Shown here: positions 1 through 9,578 of the stretch, piece by piece
Layout of the letters: every line of letters starts with the position of its first letter
How positions within the stretch are numbered: position 1 is the first letter of the stretch
Assembly (NCBI RefSeq): GCF_006516965.1
Contig: NZ_VHLH01000034.1
Location: 1 to 41,861 of the forward strand
Length of the DNA: 41,861 nt
From: Pararhizobium mangrovi
Lineage (GTDB): Bacteria; Pseudomonadota; Alphaproteobacteria; Rhizobiales; Rhizobiaceae
Direction: 5' to 3'
Position numbers and translations under genes: made by a program
The notes under the pieces: generated by a model
Told to the model about the DNA's origin: nothing
What the model saw: the letters and a program-made list of their open reading frames with translations, nothing else
Databases searched by the model: none

Positions 1-320
1 ATCCGGTCCCTCCCTGGACTCTGAAGTCTCACAACCTCAGCATCCCCGGTCCGGACCGGATGGACAACCTAATGAAAGCTCACATCTAGCCTTCCCATCG
101 TGCGCGTCCCGGTTTGGCTGTGCTATTTCGAAAACGGCCCGGCCGCACATATGCGAGGGCGTACGACGCGGGCGCGCCGGCGCGCCGCCGTAAAAACGCC
201 GATCCAGTTCTGCGGTCGTAGCCGCCTATCCTTGCTTCGTCCTTCAAATGGTGCATTTTGGCGCCGGCCGCGCGGTGCGCCCGTCCGGTCCGTTCATGCC
301 ATGCCAAGCGGAATGCACCG
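1..320. other. Intergenic leader upstream of glyQ
   Basis: No convincing gene is seen in these 320 bases; the short open frames on both strands resemble no protein. A perfect 14-bp palindrome (ccggtcc/ggaccgg) lies at 46-59, and bases 1-9 are the reverse complement of 53-61, so the extreme left edge can fold and may be the tail of a terminator or repeat belonging to a gene outside the window. The rest presumably carries the glyQ promoter, but no clear -35/-10 pair stands out. Confidence 0.5.
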
Positions 321-1286
321 ATGCCGACGCCTGCCGACGACCTGCCGGATCATCTCGATCCGCGCAAATCCTTCCAGGGCCTGATCCTCACGCTCCAGAA
401 CTACTGGGCGCGGTATGGCTGCGTGATCCTGCAGCCCTACGACATGGAGGTCGGTGCCGGCACGCTGCATCCGGCGACGACGCTGCGCGCGCTTGGGCCG
501 AAGCGCTGGAACGCGGCCTACGTCCAGCCCTCGCGCCGTCCCGCAGACGGGCGCTACGGCGAGAACCCCAATAGACTTCAGCACTACTACCAGTTCCAGA
601 CGCTCCTGAAGCCCTCGCCGCCCGACCTGCAGGAGCTCTATCTCGGCTCGCTCGAAGCGATCGGCATCGACACGCGCCTGCACGACGTTCGCTTCGTCGA
701 GGACGACTGGGAAAACCCCACGACCGGCTCCTGGGGGCTCGGCTGGGAGTGCTGGTGTGACGGCATGGAGGTCTCGCAGTTCACCTATTTCCAGCAGGTC
801 TGCGGCATCGAGTGCGCGCCCGTCGCCGGCGAACTGACCTATGGGCTGGAACGCCTCGCCATGTACGTGCAGGGCGTCGAGCGCTTCCACGACCTGAACT
901 TCAACGGTGGTACGGGCGACGATCGCGTCACCTACGCCGATGTCTTCCTGCAGGCCGAACAGGAATATTCCCGCTACAATTTCGAGTTCGCCAACACAGA
1001 AGTCCTCTTCCATCACTTTACGGAAGCCGAGGCGGAATGCGCGGCGCTTCTAGCCGCCGGCGATCCGGGCGAGGCGGGCGGCCTGCATCGCTGCGTGATG
1101 CCGGCCTACGACCAGTGCATCAAGGCTTCCCACACCTTCAACCTCCTCGACGCCCGCGGCGTCATCTCCGTCACCGACCGCCAGAGCTACATCCTGCGCG
1201 TGCGCACCCTCGCCAAGGCCTGCGGGGAGGCGTTCCTAAAGACGGACGCCGGCGGCGCCACCCTTTCGATCGGCGAGGCTGCGTGA
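321..1286 (+). CDS. glyQ: Glycyl-tRNA synthetase, alpha subunit
   Basis: This is the catalytic alpha subunit of the bacterial alpha2beta2 glycyl-tRNA synthetase, a class II enzyme that charges tRNA-Gly in the cytoplasm. The 321-residue product carries the family signature: the run [17 protein letters not shown] near residues 13-29, the [10 protein letters not shown] segment around 45-54, and [19 protein letters not shown] at 67-85, which forms part of the adenylate site. An in-frame ATG lies upstream at 258, but homologues start close to the LDPRKSF segment, so the ATG at 321 is preferred; its ribosome site (gcgga) is weak. glyS follows after 3 bases, so the two subunits are cotranscribed and translated together. 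Length and motifs are normal. Confidence 0.96.
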   Translation: MPTPADDLPDHLDPRKSFQGLILTLQNYWARYGCVILQPYDMEVGAGTLHPATTLRALGPKRWNAAYVQPSRRPADGRYGENPNRLQHYYQFQTLLKPSPPDLQELYLGSLEAIGIDTRLHDVRFVEDDWENPTTGSWGLGWECWCDGMEVSQFTYFQQVCGIECAPVAGELTYGLERLAMYVQGVERFHDLNFNGGTGDDRVTYADVFLQAEQEYSRYNFEFANTEVLFHHFTEAEAECAALLAAGDPGEAGGLHRCVMPAYDQCIKASHTFNLLDARGVISVTDRQSYILRVRTLAKACGEAFLKTDAGGATLSIGEAA

Positions 1287-1289
1287 ACG

Positions 1290-3485
1290 ATGCCTGACCT
1301 CCTTCTCGAATTGCGCTCAGAAGAAATTCCCGCCCGTATGCAGAAGAAGGCGGCCGGCGATCTGAAACGGCTCGTCACGAATGCCATCGTCGAAGCCGGG
1401 CTGACCTATGAGGGGGCGCAGGAATACTGGACGCCTCGGCGTCTCGCGCTCGACGTCAGGGGTGTGACGGCGCGCTCGCCGGATCGGCACGAGGAGCGCA
1501 AGGGTCCACGGACCGATGCGCCGCAAAAGGCGATCGACGGGTTCGTGCGCGGCGCCGGGCTTGCCTCCATCGAGGAGGCTATCGTGCGGTCCGACGCGAA
1601 GAAGGGCGACTTCTACGTCGCGCGGATCGAAAGGCCCGGGCGCGATGCCGAGACGATCATCGGCGAGGCGATGCCGGCGATCCTGCGCGACTTTCCCTGG
1701 CCGAAATCGATGCGCTGGGGGGCCGCGTCCGGCCAGAAGGGGCTCGACTATGGCGGCATCGCCGGCCGAGGCTCGGAGAGCCTGCGCTGGGTGCGCCCGC
1801 TGCAGTCGATCCTGTGCACCTTCGGGCCTGAAACCGAGGAACCGGTCGTCATCGCCTTCGAAATCGACGGGATCGTCGCCGGCAACAAGACGGCCGGGCA
1901 TCGTTTCCATGCGCCCGAACCCTTCGCCGTCCGCCGTTTCGACGACTATGCCGACAAGCTCGAAAAGGCGCATGTCGTCATCGATCCCGAGCGGCGCCGG
2001 CGCATGATCGCCCACGACGCGGCCAATCTCACCTTCGCCAACGGGCTCGAGGTCGTGCCGGACGAGGGGCTGGTGGCCAAGACGGCCGATCTCGTGGAAT
2101 GGCCGGTGACGCTTTCGGGCGCGTTCGACGAATCCTTCCTCGCCATTCCCGAGGAGATCATCCGGCTGACGATCCGCGAGAACCAGAAGTGCTTTGTCAC
2201 CCGACGCATGGGTGGCGATCTGTCGAACACCTTCGTGCTGGTCTCCAACATCGAGGCGCCCGACGGCGGCGCGGAAATCGTGCGCGGCAATGCGCGCGTG
2301 GTGCGCGCGCGGCTTTCCGACGCCGTCTATTTCTGGCGGACGGACCAGGAGGATCTGCCGGACGCGGCGGCGCTTTCCGCCTCGGCCGATGCGTTCGGGC
2401 TCGATCTCGCCAAGCCGCTCGACCAGCGCATGGCCAAGCTCGACCATCTTGGCGTCACCTTCCATGCCAAGCTCGGCTCGCAGGGCGAACGCGTCCAGCG
2501 CATCCGCCGGCTGGCGCGCGAGCTGGCGCCGCTCGTGGGCGCCGATGCGGACCTTGCCGAGCGTGCGGCGGTGTTGGCGAAAGCTGATCTGACGACGGAG
2601 GTCGTCGGCGAGTTTCCCGAACTGCAGGGGCTGATCGGCGGCAAGTACGCCGCGCTTCAGGGCGAGGATCCCGCCGTCGCCGTGGCCGTGGCCGATCACT
2701 ACAAGCCGCTCGGACCGACGGACACCGTACCGGGCGATCCGGTGACGATCGCCGTCGCGCTCGCCGACAAGCTCGACACGCTCGTCGGCTTCTGGGCGAT
2801 CGACGAGAAGCCGACCGGGAGCAAGGATCCGTTCGCGCTGCGGCGTGCGGCGCTCGGTGTTATCCGGCTCGTTCTGGAGAACGGATTGAAGCTGCCGTTG
2901 TGTGCGCGCACCGCTGCGGGGATTACGGATACCGACCTCCTCGCCTTCTTCCATGACAGGCTGAAGGTGTACCTCCGCGACAAGGGTGCCAGGCACGATC
3001 TGATCGACGCCGTGCTCGCAGCGCGCTTGTCGGCTTCCCATGATGGCAGCGAGGCCACCGGCAGCGACGACCTGCTCGCCGTCGTGCGTCGGGTGGAGGC
3101 GCTCGGCGAGTTGCTCGGCAGCGAGACCGGGCAGAACCTTCTCGTGGGGACCAAGCGCGCCGCCAATATCCTGGCGGCGGAGGAGAAGAAGGGGACCGCC
3201 ATTGCGCCGACGGTCGTCGTCGACCGGTTCACCGAGCGTGAGGAAGAAGCGCTGTATGCCGCGGTGAACGAGGCCGAGGCGGCGGCGATCGCGGCCGTGG
3301 CGCGCGAAGACCATGCCGGCGCGATGGCGGCGCTCGCGACCCTGCGCGAGCCGGTCGACGCGTTCTTCGATGCCGTGCTGGTCAATGCCGAAGACGCGGA
3401 CGTGCGGGCGAACCGACTGGCGCTTCTCGCCCGTATCCGCACGGCGACGTTGGCCGTCGCCGACTTTTCGAAGATCGAAGGGTAG
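1290..3485 (+). CDS. glyS: Glycyl-tRNA synthetase, beta subunit
   Basis: This is the beta subunit that completes the heterotetrameric glycyl-tRNA synthetase and supplies tRNA recognition. The 731-residue protein begins with the diagnostic [18 protein letters not shown] and contains the family segments KSMRWG (near residue 140), AGHRFH (near 200) and IRENQKCF (near 295). An HD-like core and a C-terminal DALR-type anticodon-binding region with the DPFALRR segment follow. It is somewhat longer than the E. coli subunit (about 690 residues), as is usual in alphaproteobacteria. It starts 3 bases after the glyQ stop, forming a two-gene operon. No frameshift is seen. Confidence 0.96.
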   Translation: MPDLLLELRSEEIPARMQKKAAGDLKRLVTNAIVEAGLTYEGAQEYWTPRRLALDVRGVTARSPDRHEERKGPRTDAPQKAIDGFVRGAGLASIEEAIVRSDAKKGDFYVARIERPGRDAETIIGEAMPAILRDFPWPKSMRWGAASGQKGLDYGGIAGRGSESLRWVRPLQSILCTFGPETEEPVVIAFEIDGIVAGNKTAGHRFHAPEPFAVRRFDDYADKLEKAHVVIDPERRRRMIAHDAANLTFANGLEVVPDEGLVAKTADLVEWPVTLSGAFDESFLAIPEEIIRLTIRENQKCFVTRRMGGDLSNTFVLVSNIEAPDGGAEIVRGNARVVRARLSDAVYFWRTDQEDLPDAAALSASADAFGLDLAKPLDQRMAKLDHLGVTFHAKLGSQGERVQRIRRLARELAPLVGADADLAERAAVLAKADLTTEVVGEFPELQGLIGGKYAALQGEDPAVAVAVADHYKPLGPTDTVPGDPVTIAVALADKLDTLVGFWAIDEKPTGSKDPFALRRAALGVIRLVLENGLKLPLCARTAAGITDTDLLAFFHDRLKVYLRDKGARHDLIDAVLAARLSASHDGSEATGSDDLLAVVRRVEALGELLGSETGQNLLVGTKRAANILAAEEKKGTAIAPTVVVDRFTEREEEALYAAVNEAEAAAIAAVAREDHAGAMAALATLREPVDAFFDAVLVNAEDADVRANRLALLARIRTATLAVADFSKIEG

Positions 3486-3519
3486 GGCGGACCCGGAAGA
3501 ACGCCTTCGGCGCCGCGTT

Positions 3520-4017
3520 TCAGTGCGCGGGACGCAGCTTCATCGCCTGCGGATCGAAGGTCGCGGCGGTATCGGCCTTTTCGAGCGAGCCCGTCTCGAT
3601 CCGATCGAGGCCGACGGGGCCCTTCAGATCGCCGGTGGCGAAGCGGATTTCATGTCGCGGCGTCTGCGGCTTCGAGCTCGCGACGTCGATACCGCGGCGC
3701 TTGAGCGCTGCGAGATCCGCCTCGTCGGCGACGCTGACGGTCGTCACCGGGTCGCCGCCCATCCACGCATCGGTGCGATAGACGTTCACATTGCCGTCCT
3801 TGCGCACGATGCGGACGGTCTCCGTCACCGGCGCCTCTTCGGTGCTCGCAACATGGGTCGGGCGCGGGGTCGGCACGGGCACCGTGCAGGCCTGGCAGGC
3901 AAGCGCCGTGATGCTTTCGCCATGGCCCGCATCGGGCGCAAGGCTCGTGATGGAACCGGCGAACGCGTTCGCAGGCACAAGGGCAACAAGGCCGGCAGCC
4001 AGAAGCAACGCACGCAT
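3520..4017 (-). CDS. Secreted HPE1-like small protein
   Basis: The 165-residue product has a clear Sec signal peptide (MRALLLAAGLVALVPANAFA, cleavage near residue 20) and a CQAC cysteine pair at 41-44. A central YRTDAWMGGDPV segment resembles proteins annotated in rhizobia as 'plant virulence effector HPE1-like domain'. That name comes from a plant-pathogen effector and does not establish a virulence role; no enzymatic motif is visible. It is probably periplasmic, and the CxxC could form a disulfide. A good Shine-Dalgarno (aggga) precedes the ATG. It converges with glyS, whose stop is 34 bases away, and lies downstream of purD on the same strand. The family assignment is from memory of the motif and is moderate. 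Confidence 0.7.
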   Translation of the reverse strand: MRALLLAAGLVALVPANAFAGSITSLAPDAGHGESITALACQACTVPVPTPRPTHVASTEEAPVTETVRIVRKDGNVNVYRTDAWMGGDPVTTVSVADEADLAALKRRGIDVASSKPQTPRHEIRFATGDLKGPVGLDRIETGSLEKADTAATFDPQAMKLRPAH

Positions 4018-4151
4018 GAAACGGATCTCCCTGTCCTTCTTCTTGGGAGAGACCCTAGCAAGGTGATCTTACGACCACGTTCGGGCAAAGCGTTGCATTT
4101 GAACGGTTTGCAATTTGGCACACGAAGTGTCGAACGAGATCGCTCGGCGAG

Positions 4152-5453
4152 TTACGCGTCGCGGCCGTCGCCGGGCTCGCTGCCTTCGTGTTCGATGGCT
4201 CGCCAGCCGATGTCGCGCCGGCAGAAGCCTTCCGGCCAGTCGATCCGGTCGACGGCCTCGTAGGCGCGGGCCTGCGCCTGCGCGACCGTGCGCCCGAGCG
4301 CGGTCACGGAAAGAACGCGCCCGCCGTTCGCCTCGAGGTCCTGCGTGCCCGTCGCCGTGCCGGCATGGAACACCACGACGTCGTCCATCGCCTCGGCCGC
4401 ATCGACATCGCGGATCGGTGTGCCCTTCTCGTAGGCGCCGGGGTAGCCCTTCGCGGCAAGCACCACCGTCAGTGCCGGCTCGTCGCGCCAGCGCAAGGAC
4501 CGTTCCTCGAGCGTGCCGTGGGCGGCCGCGTCGAGAAGGGGAAGCAGGTCCTCGTCGAGGCGCATCATCAGCACCTGCGTTTCCGGATCGCCGAAGCGCA
4601 CATTGTATTCGATGAGCTGCGGTCCGCGCTCGCCGATCATCAGGCCGGCGTAGAGGACGCCGGAAAACGGCGCGCCTATCTCGGCCATGCCGGCGAGCGT
4701 CGGGCGGACGATCTCGTCCATCACGCGCTCGACCATCGCCGGGCTCATGACCGGTGCGGGCGAATAGGCACCCATGCCGCCCGTGTTCGCGCCGGTCTCG
4801 CCTTCGCCGACGCGCTTGTGGTCCTGCGCGGATGCGAGCGGAACGGCGCGCGCGCCGTCGCACAGGCAGAAGAAGCTCGCCTCCTCGCCGTCGAGATAGT
4901 CCTCGATCAGCACTTCCGCAGCACTCGCCCCCGGCGTGCCGGCAAAGCAGGCTTCCAGTGCCGCAAGTCCCTCCCCGACGGTGGCGGCGACGGTGACACC
5001 TTTGCCGGCAGCCAACCCGTCCGCCTTGACGACGATCGGCGCGCCGCGCTTTTTAAGATAGGCACGCGCACTGTCGAGATCGGCAAAGCGGTGGTAGCCG
5101 GCCGTCGGAATGTCGCAGCGCGTGCACAGATCCTTGGTGAAACCCTTGGAACCTTCGAGGCGTGCCGCTGCCGCGCCCGGTCCGAAGACGGCGACGCCGG
5201 CGGCGCGCAAGTCGTCCGCGAGCCCGGCGACGAGCGGCGCCTCCGGCCCGACGACGACGAGGTCGATCTCCTCGTGGCGGCAGAACGTGACGACGCTCGC
5301 ATGGTCCTTCACCGGAAGGTCGATGCAGGTCGCTTCCTGCGCGATGCCCGGATTGCCCGGCGCGGCGTAAAGGCGCGTGAGCAGCGGCGAGCGTGCGAGC
5401 TTCCAGGCGAGCGCATGCTCGCGCCCGCCCGAGCCGATGATGAGTACCTTCAT
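4152..5453 (-). CDS. purD: Phosphoribosylamine-glycine ligase (GARS)
   Basis: PurD joins glycine to 5-phosphoribosylamine using ATP, the second step of de novo purine synthesis, in the cytoplasm. The 433-residue ATP-grasp protein starts with [19 protein letters not shown] (N-domain). It contains the family segments [34 protein letters not shown] and [12 protein letters not shown], the last lining the ATP/Mg site. The frame remains open 18 codons further upstream, but homologues begin at MKVL, and a purine-rich stretch (gggacgggaa) sits just before it. It stands alone on the minus strand, divergent from ubiA. Length is typical (about 425-430). Confidence 0.96.
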   Translation of the reverse strand: MKVLIIGSGGREHALAWKLARSPLLTRLYAAPGNPGIAQEATCIDLPVKDHASVVTFCRHEEIDLVVVGPEAPLVAGLADDLRAAGVAVFGPGAAAARLEGSKGFTKDLCTRCDIPTAGYHRFADLDSARAYLKKRGAPIVVKADGLAAGKGVTVAATVGEGLAALEACFAGTPGASAAEVLIEDYLDGEEASFFCLCDGARAVPLASAQDHKRVGEGETGANTGGMGAYSPAPVMSPAMVERVMDEIVRPTLAGMAEIGAPFSGVLYAGLMIGERGPQLIEYNVRFGDPETQVLMMRLDEDLLPLLDAAAHGTLEERSLRWRDEPALTVVLAAKGYPGAYEKGTPIRDVDAAEAMDDVVVFHAGTATGTQDLEANGGRVLSVTALGRTVAQAQARAYEAVDRIDWPEGFCRRDIGWRAIEHEGSEPGDGRDA

Positions 5454-5576
5454 CGTTCCCGTCCCCGATCCCGTTCCCCTGAAAGTACCCGGTAGGGAAG
5501 GCGGCATTGGCGGTCAAGTACCCCAAACGGGCGCGCGCGCTTGATTTTCGCCCTTCACGCTGCCAACACGGAGTGC

Positions 5577-6530
5577 ATGAGCCATCTCGATGCAAGCGGC
5601 GAGCGCGTCGCCGACGCGCCTTCGGGCAACTGGGTGTATCGCATGCTGCCGCGGGTGCTGTGGCCCTATGCGCAGCTCGCCCGCTGGGACCGGCCGATCG
5701 GCTGGCAGCTTCTGCTGTGGCCGTGCCTGTGGTCCGCAGCCCTTGCGGCCGAAGTGCAGGCGATGTTCGACGACCTCTTCTGGCCGCGTTTCGTCTGGCA
5801 CTGCGTGCTCTTCACGATCGGTGCCATCGCCATGCGCGGCGCGGGGTGCACCTATAACGACCTCGTTGACCACAAGATCGACGCTTCTGTCGCCCGTACG
5901 CGCTCGCGGCCGCTGCCATCGCGGCGCGTCAGCCGGTTCCAGGCGAAGCTCTTCATCGTCTGCCAGGCGCTGGTCGGCCTTCTGGTTCTCGTGCAGTTCA
6001 ACGTGGTGGCGATCGGTCTCGGCGTCTTCTCGCTCGTCTTCGTGGCGATCTATCCCTTCGCCAAGCGCTTCACCGACTGGCCGCAATTCTTCCTCGGCCT
6101 CGCCTTTTCCTGGGGCGCGATCATGGGCTGGGTGGCGGCGTTCGCCGCGCTCTCGCCCGAGCCGCTCTTCCTGTATGCCGGCGCGATCCTGTGGACGATC
6201 AGCTACGACACGATCTACGCGCATCAGGACAAGGAGGACGACGCGCTGATCGGCGTGCGCTCGACGGCGCTCCTCTTCGGCAAGCGCACCAAGGCCTGGC
6301 TCGTCGGCATCGACATCCTCGCCGTGGTCATGATCGCCACGGCCTTCGTCTTTGCCGGTGCGGCGTGGCCGGCCTGGGTCGGGCTCGCGTGCGGTGCGGG
6401 CCTGATGGGCTGGCAGGTCGTCGTGCTCGACATCGACGACGCCGACCAGTGCCTCCGGCTCTTCAAGTCCAATTTCCGCTTCGGGCTCGTCCTCTTCGTG
6501 GGACTGGTCGTCGGCATCTTCGCAATGTAA
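5577..6530 (+). CDS. ubiA: 4-hydroxybenzoate polyprenyltransferase
   Basis: UbiA attaches the polyprenyl side chain to 4-hydroxybenzoate at the inner membrane, the first committed step of ubiquinone synthesis. The 317-residue protein has about eight to nine membrane segments and the two Asp-rich Mg-diphosphate motifs of the superfamily: YNDLVDHKID (N94, D95, D98, D102) and YDTIYAHQDKEDD (D211, D218, D221). It keeps the RTRSRPLPS segment after the first motif. The start at 5577 follows GGAG at short spacing; an upstream ATG at 5541 would add 12 residues and cannot be excluded. It diverges from purD. A mosaic repeat lies just behind its stop. Confidence 0.94.
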   Translation: MSHLDASGERVADAPSGNWVYRMLPRVLWPYAQLARWDRPIGWQLLLWPCLWSAALAAEVQAMFDDLFWPRFVWHCVLFTIGAIAMRGAGCTYNDLVDHKIDASVARTRSRPLPSRRVSRFQAKLFIVCQALVGLLVLVQFNVVAIGLGVFSLVFVAIYPFAKRFTDWPQFFLGLAFSWGAIMGWVAAFAALSPEPLFLYAGAILWTISYDTIYAHQDKEDDALIGVRSTALLFGKRTKAWLVGIDILAVVMIATAFVFAGAAWPAWVGLACGAGLMGWQVVVLDIDDADQCLRLFKSNFRFGLVLFVGLVVGIFAM

Positions 6531-6579
6531 GGGCGCGGGCGATGCCTACATATTCGACCGCACGACGGGCGGAGTCCGA

Positions 6580-6690
6580 CCAGAGCATTTTCCAGCCAGA
6601 CTGATCCAGTCTGGCGTCGTGAACAATGCGCAAAACGAAGGGATAGAGCGCTGCACCTGATTCAATCGGGTCGCCGAGCGCTCCAGCGAG
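6580..6690. repeat. RIME-like intergenic mosaic repeat with two hairpins
   Basis: The segment opens with gagcattttcc and contains caaaacgaagggatagagc, wording typical of the short palindromic mosaic elements scattered between rhizobial genes. It holds two adjacent hairpins. The first pairs ccagact (6596-6602) with agtctgg (6608-6614). The second pairs acctgatt (6655-6662) with aatcgggt (6664-6671), with one G:T wobble, and is flanked by agcgct on both sides (6647-6652, 6677-6682). It sits between the convergent genes ubiA and DUF6101, where it could also act as a transcription terminator or mRNA stabiliser (inference). Confidence 0.7.
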
Positions 6691-6698
6691 TTGCCCGT

Positions 6699-7265
6699 TC
6701 AGCGCGGACCAATGATCTCGCGACCGTCGATGCGCATGCGCGTTTCGAGGTCGCCGACCGGACGGCGCATGGAAAGGCGCGGGCGGCGCCGGGTGAAGAA
6801 GGCGTTGTTGCGCCGTGGTGTCGCGCGGTGCACCGTCACCTTGCCGACCTGGTCGACGAGCGGACGGGCGACGCCGTCGGCCTCGACCATCAGCATCGGC
6901 AGGCCGTAGAGCCTCGACCAGCTCTGCCAGTCCGCGGCGATCTCCGCGAGATCGTGGGCGACGAGCAGCGGCACGCAAAGGTCCGGATCGTCGTGGAGCA
7001 GTTCCAGCGTCACGGTGACGGTGCCTTCGCCGTCGTCCATCGCGCGTGCCGCCACGCCACGAAAGGCGTGCTTGGGAAGTGCGATGGAAATCGGCAGGCC
7101 GCTCTGCGGCAGATCCTTGCGCATGACCACGCCGCGCTCGTCGAGCGTGCAGCGGGTCGCCCCGCCTGCCGTCTGCGGCGCGAAGCTCGCCTCCTGGGGC
7201 AATCTCGTCGGATCGAGCCGCAGCTCCGATCCGGCCCAGACGGGTTTGAAAACGGTGTTCGCCAT
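6699..7265 (-). CDS. DUF6101 family protein
   Basis: The 188-residue cytoplasmic protein has no signal or membrane segment and no known active site. It resembles the DUF6101 family found beside ubiA in Hyphomicrobiales. Visible features are an N-terminal VWAGSELRLDP segment, a central LELLHDDPDLCVPLLVAHD stretch around residues 88-107 with a PilZ-like feel, and a very basic C-terminus rich in Arg (TPRRNNAFFTRRRPRLSMRR). The ATG giving MANTVFKP is preferred over an upstream in-frame ATG at 7298. The family is conserved by position; the function is unknown. It converges with ubiA. Confidence 0.7.
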   Translation of the reverse strand: MANTVFKPVWAGSELRLDPTRLPQEASFAPQTAGGATRCTLDERGVVMRKDLPQSGLPISIALPKHAFRGVAARAMDDGEGTVTVTLELLHDDPDLCVPLLVAHDLAEIAADWQSWSRLYGLPMLMVEADGVARPLVDQVGKVTVHRATPRRNNAFFTRRRPRLSMRRPVGDLETRMRIDGREIIGPR

Positions 7266-7632
7266 GATTCTGGACGCCTTCCGGTCGCTTGCGAGCATCG
7301 CTGCTCTTTCCCTGTCGCCAGCGCGGACGGTTGAGCCGTTCTCTTCGCTGGACTGGAGCGACCATAGGCTACGCCCGGTTCTGGTCGGCTTAAGGGACGC
7401 GGTTAAGGAATCCTGTTCGTGGCGATGGTTAGCGAATTGCCAAGTCGTCGTTCGGCGAAAGGAGCCGTTCCTGCGGACGAAGGTCGCTTGCGCGAAGGGT
7501 AAGGCGAATGAAAAGCAGCCGTAATATATGAGAAGTATCTAATAAAAATATACATCGAGGATATGGCCGAGCCGCATATCGTTCTTCCGGGGACAAAGAG
7601 CGGCATCGCGATCGTGGAATGAACCGAAGCGG
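7266..7632. other. Intergenic region with an AT-rich island
   Basis: No gene is supported in these 367 bases between DUF6101 and the ABM-like gene, both on the minus strand. Most of it has the normal high GC, but about 7520-7560 is strikingly AT-rich (for example gtaatatatgag, ctaataaaaatatac), which may be a promoter or nucleoid-protein site. A ttaa-N9-ttaa arrangement near 7390-7410 has the wrong spacing for CtrA. Confidence 0.4.
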
Positions 7633-8073
7633 TCAGCCCCGGCGGTTGTCGGGACGCACCGGAAACATGCGGGGGTTCGCGAGCTTGGCGAAGCGCAGCG
7701 CGGCATGGTCGGGGCTGGGATGGCGTACCTTGGAAGGGCGCCCTTCGAGACGCATGCGGCCTTCCGCCTCGTGCGCCTCCGGCAGTGCATCGTCCGACTG
7801 TTCCCAATGGACGACGCTTGCCTCGTCGCACCATTCCAGGAGGTGGGGCATGGCAATGCGATGTGCGCCGTCGGTCATGTAGGCACGCATGCTCTCGCGG
7901 TCCTTCCACGCGGTAACCGTCCAGAAAGACCGGCGGCCGCCCGCGAAGACGGCGCCCGAGAGGAAACCGGGTGAACGGGCGCACTGCCTGCGGCTTCCGA
8001 GCGTGTGGATGACGAAGCGCGGAAGAAAACGCAAGGCGCGGATGCGAAGCCTGGTTACGCTGACGAACGCCAT
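7633..8073 (-). CDS. ABM-like (antibiotic biosynthesis monooxygenase fold) protein
   Basis: The 146-residue protein begins MAFVSVTRLRIRALRFLP and contains the segments SPGFLSGAVFAGGRRSFWTVTAW (about residues 34-56), ESMRAYMTDGAHRIAMP and LLEWCDEASVVHWEQ. This pattern, with one beta-alpha-beta unit and a 'WTVTAWKD' core strand, is seen in small dimeric ferredoxin-fold proteins of the ABM/DUF3291-like group. Those proteins include cofactor-free oxygenases and haem-binding relatives; no specific substrate can be named. It is followed at its 3' side by an intergenic stretch and preceded by the FAD dehydrogenase gene 31 bases upstream, so cotranscription is likely. The family call is moderate. Confidence 0.6.
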   Translation of the reverse strand: MAFVSVTRLRIRALRFLPRFVIHTLGSRRQCARSPGFLSGAVFAGGRRSFWTVTAWKDRESMRAYMTDGAHRIAMPHLLEWCDEASVVHWEQSDDALPEAHEAEGRMRLEGRPSKVRHPSPDHAALRFAKLANPRMFPVRPDNRRG

Positions 8074-8104
8074 GACCTTCCCGTTCTCTCGTTTGTCTTC
8101 CCGG

Positions 8105-9538
8105 TCAGAGAACCTTTCCGGGATTCATGATGCCGGCCGGGTCGAACGACGCCTTGATGCGCTTCATCAGGTCGATCTCGATCGGCTGGCGAATGCGTGC
8201 CAGTTCCTCGCGCTTCATCTGGCCGATGCCGTGCTCGGCGGAGATCGATCCTTCGAGATCCATGACGATGCCGTGGACGATGACGTTCATCTCCTCCCAG
8301 CGTGCGAGGAACGCGTCCTTGTCTGCGCCGAGCGGCTGGGAGATGTTGTAGTGGATGTTGCCGTCGCCGATATGGCCGAAGGCGACGATGCGCGCTTCCG
8401 GCTCGGCTTCGAGAACCGCTTTTCCGGCGCGATCGAGGAAGGTCGGAATGCTCGCGACCGGTACGGACACGTCGTGCTTGATCGAGCCGCCTTCTGGCTT
8501 TTGCGCCCAGGACATGGACTCGCGCATGTGCCAGAGGTCGTGCTTCTGCTGCTCGCTCTCGGCGACGACCGCGTCGCGGATCAAGCCGTCCTCGTAGGCC
8601 GCCTCGAAGAGGTGCTCGACCAGCGAGCGAGCGGCTTCCGGCGACTGGCCCGACGAGATGTCGATCAGCACGTACCAGGGATGCGGATCGGCGAGCGGAT
8701 CGCGCACGCCCTCGATGTGCCTGGCCGTGAACTCGACGCCGATGCGCGGCATCAGCTCGAAACCCGTCAGCGACGTGCCGCAGAGATCTTCGGCGAGACG
8801 AAAGAGCGTCAGCGCGACCTCCGGCGTGTCGATGCCGGCAAAGACCACCTCGTGCCCCTTCGGCTTGGCGAAGAGCTTGAGCGTGGCGGCGGTGATGACG
8901 CCGAGCGTGCCTTCCGCGCCGATGAAGAGGTCGCGCAGGTCGTAGCCGGTATTGTCCTTCTTGAGCTTGCGCAGCCCGTTCCATATCTCGCCGGTCGGCA
9001 GGACGACCTCGAGCCCGAGGCAGAGGCTGCGCATGTTGCCGAATGCGAGCACCGCCGTGCCGCCGGCATTCGAAGAAAGGTTGCCGCCGATCTGGCAGGA
9101 TCCTTCCGCACCGAGCGAAAGGGGAAACATGCGCCCCGCCTCGTCGGCTGCCTGCTGGACGGTGGCAAGCACCGTACCGGCTTCGACGACCATGACGTTG
9201 CCCCGGGCGTCGACTTCCCGGATGCGGTTCAGCCGGCCGAGCGCGATCACGATCTCCGTGCCGGAAGGATCGGGCGTCTGCGCGCCGACGAGCCCGGAAT
9301 TGCCCCCCTGCGGGACGACACGCGTGCCGGTCTCGCTCGCGAGCTTCATGATCGCCGCGACTTCGTCCACGGTGCCCGGGCGCAGCACGACCGGCGTGCG
9401 ACCGTGGTAGAGCTCGCGGTTTTCGACGAGATAGGGCGCGATGTCGTGGCCGTCGCGCAGCGCGTTGGCCTCGCCGACGATGCCTGCGAAACGTGCGATC
9501 AGATCCTCGGAAGGAGGGACGGGTGCCTGTTCGTTCAT
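8105..9538 (-). CDS. FAD-linked 2-hydroxyacid dehydrogenase (GlcD/D2HGDH-like)
   Basis: The 477-residue protein belongs to the VAO/PCMH flavoprotein family that oxidises D-2-hydroxyacids such as D-2-hydroxyglutarate or D-lactate. The FAD-binding half shows VVPQGGNSGLVGAQ (74-87) and EGSCQIGGNLSSNAGG (145-160) plus GAEGTLGVIT (208-217). The C-terminal substrate half shows GHIGDGNIHYN (388-398) with the two metal-binding histidines, EHGIG (435-439) and the tail FDPAGIMNPGKVL. No signal peptide is present, so it is probably cytoplasmic or peripheral to the membrane. It lies 40 bases after the Sua5-type gene and 31 bases before the ABM-like gene. The exact substrate is undetermined. Confidence 0.88.
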   Translation of the reverse strand: MNEQAPVPPSEDLIARFAGIVGEANALRDGHDIAPYLVENRELYHGRTPVVLRPGTVDEVAAIMKLASETGTRVVPQGGNSGLVGAQTPDPSGTEIVIALGRLNRIREVDARGNVMVVEAGTVLATVQQAADEAGRMFPLSLGAEGSCQIGGNLSSNAGGTAVLAFGNMRSLCLGLEVVLPTGEIWNGLRKLKKDNTGYDLRDLFIGAEGTLGVITAATLKLFAKPKGHEVVFAGIDTPEVALTLFRLAEDLCGTSLTGFELMPRIGVEFTARHIEGVRDPLADPHPWYVLIDISSGQSPEAARSLVEHLFEAAYEDGLIRDAVVAESEQQKHDLWHMRESMSWAQKPEGGSIKHDVSVPVASIPTFLDRAGKAVLEAEPEARIVAFGHIGDGNIHYNISQPLGADKDAFLARWEEMNVIVHGIVMDLEGSISAEHGIGQMKREELARIRQPIEIDLMKRIKASFDPAGIMNPGKVL

Positions 9539-9578
9539 GCGTACACTCTACCCCGCCCCTTTCGGAAGGTCGAGCGGT

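Noticed and set aside
1317-3314. Long open frame antisense to glyS
   Set aside because: It mirrors the coding strand of a certain gene in GC-rich DNA and resembles no protein.
4188-5495. Open frame of 435 codons antisense to purD
   Set aside because: It lies entirely over purD, is Arg/Ala-rich without domains, and has no ribosome site.
7385-7405. ttaa-N9-ttaa as a CtrA site
   Set aside because: CtrA sites need seven bases between the half-sites; nine does not fit.
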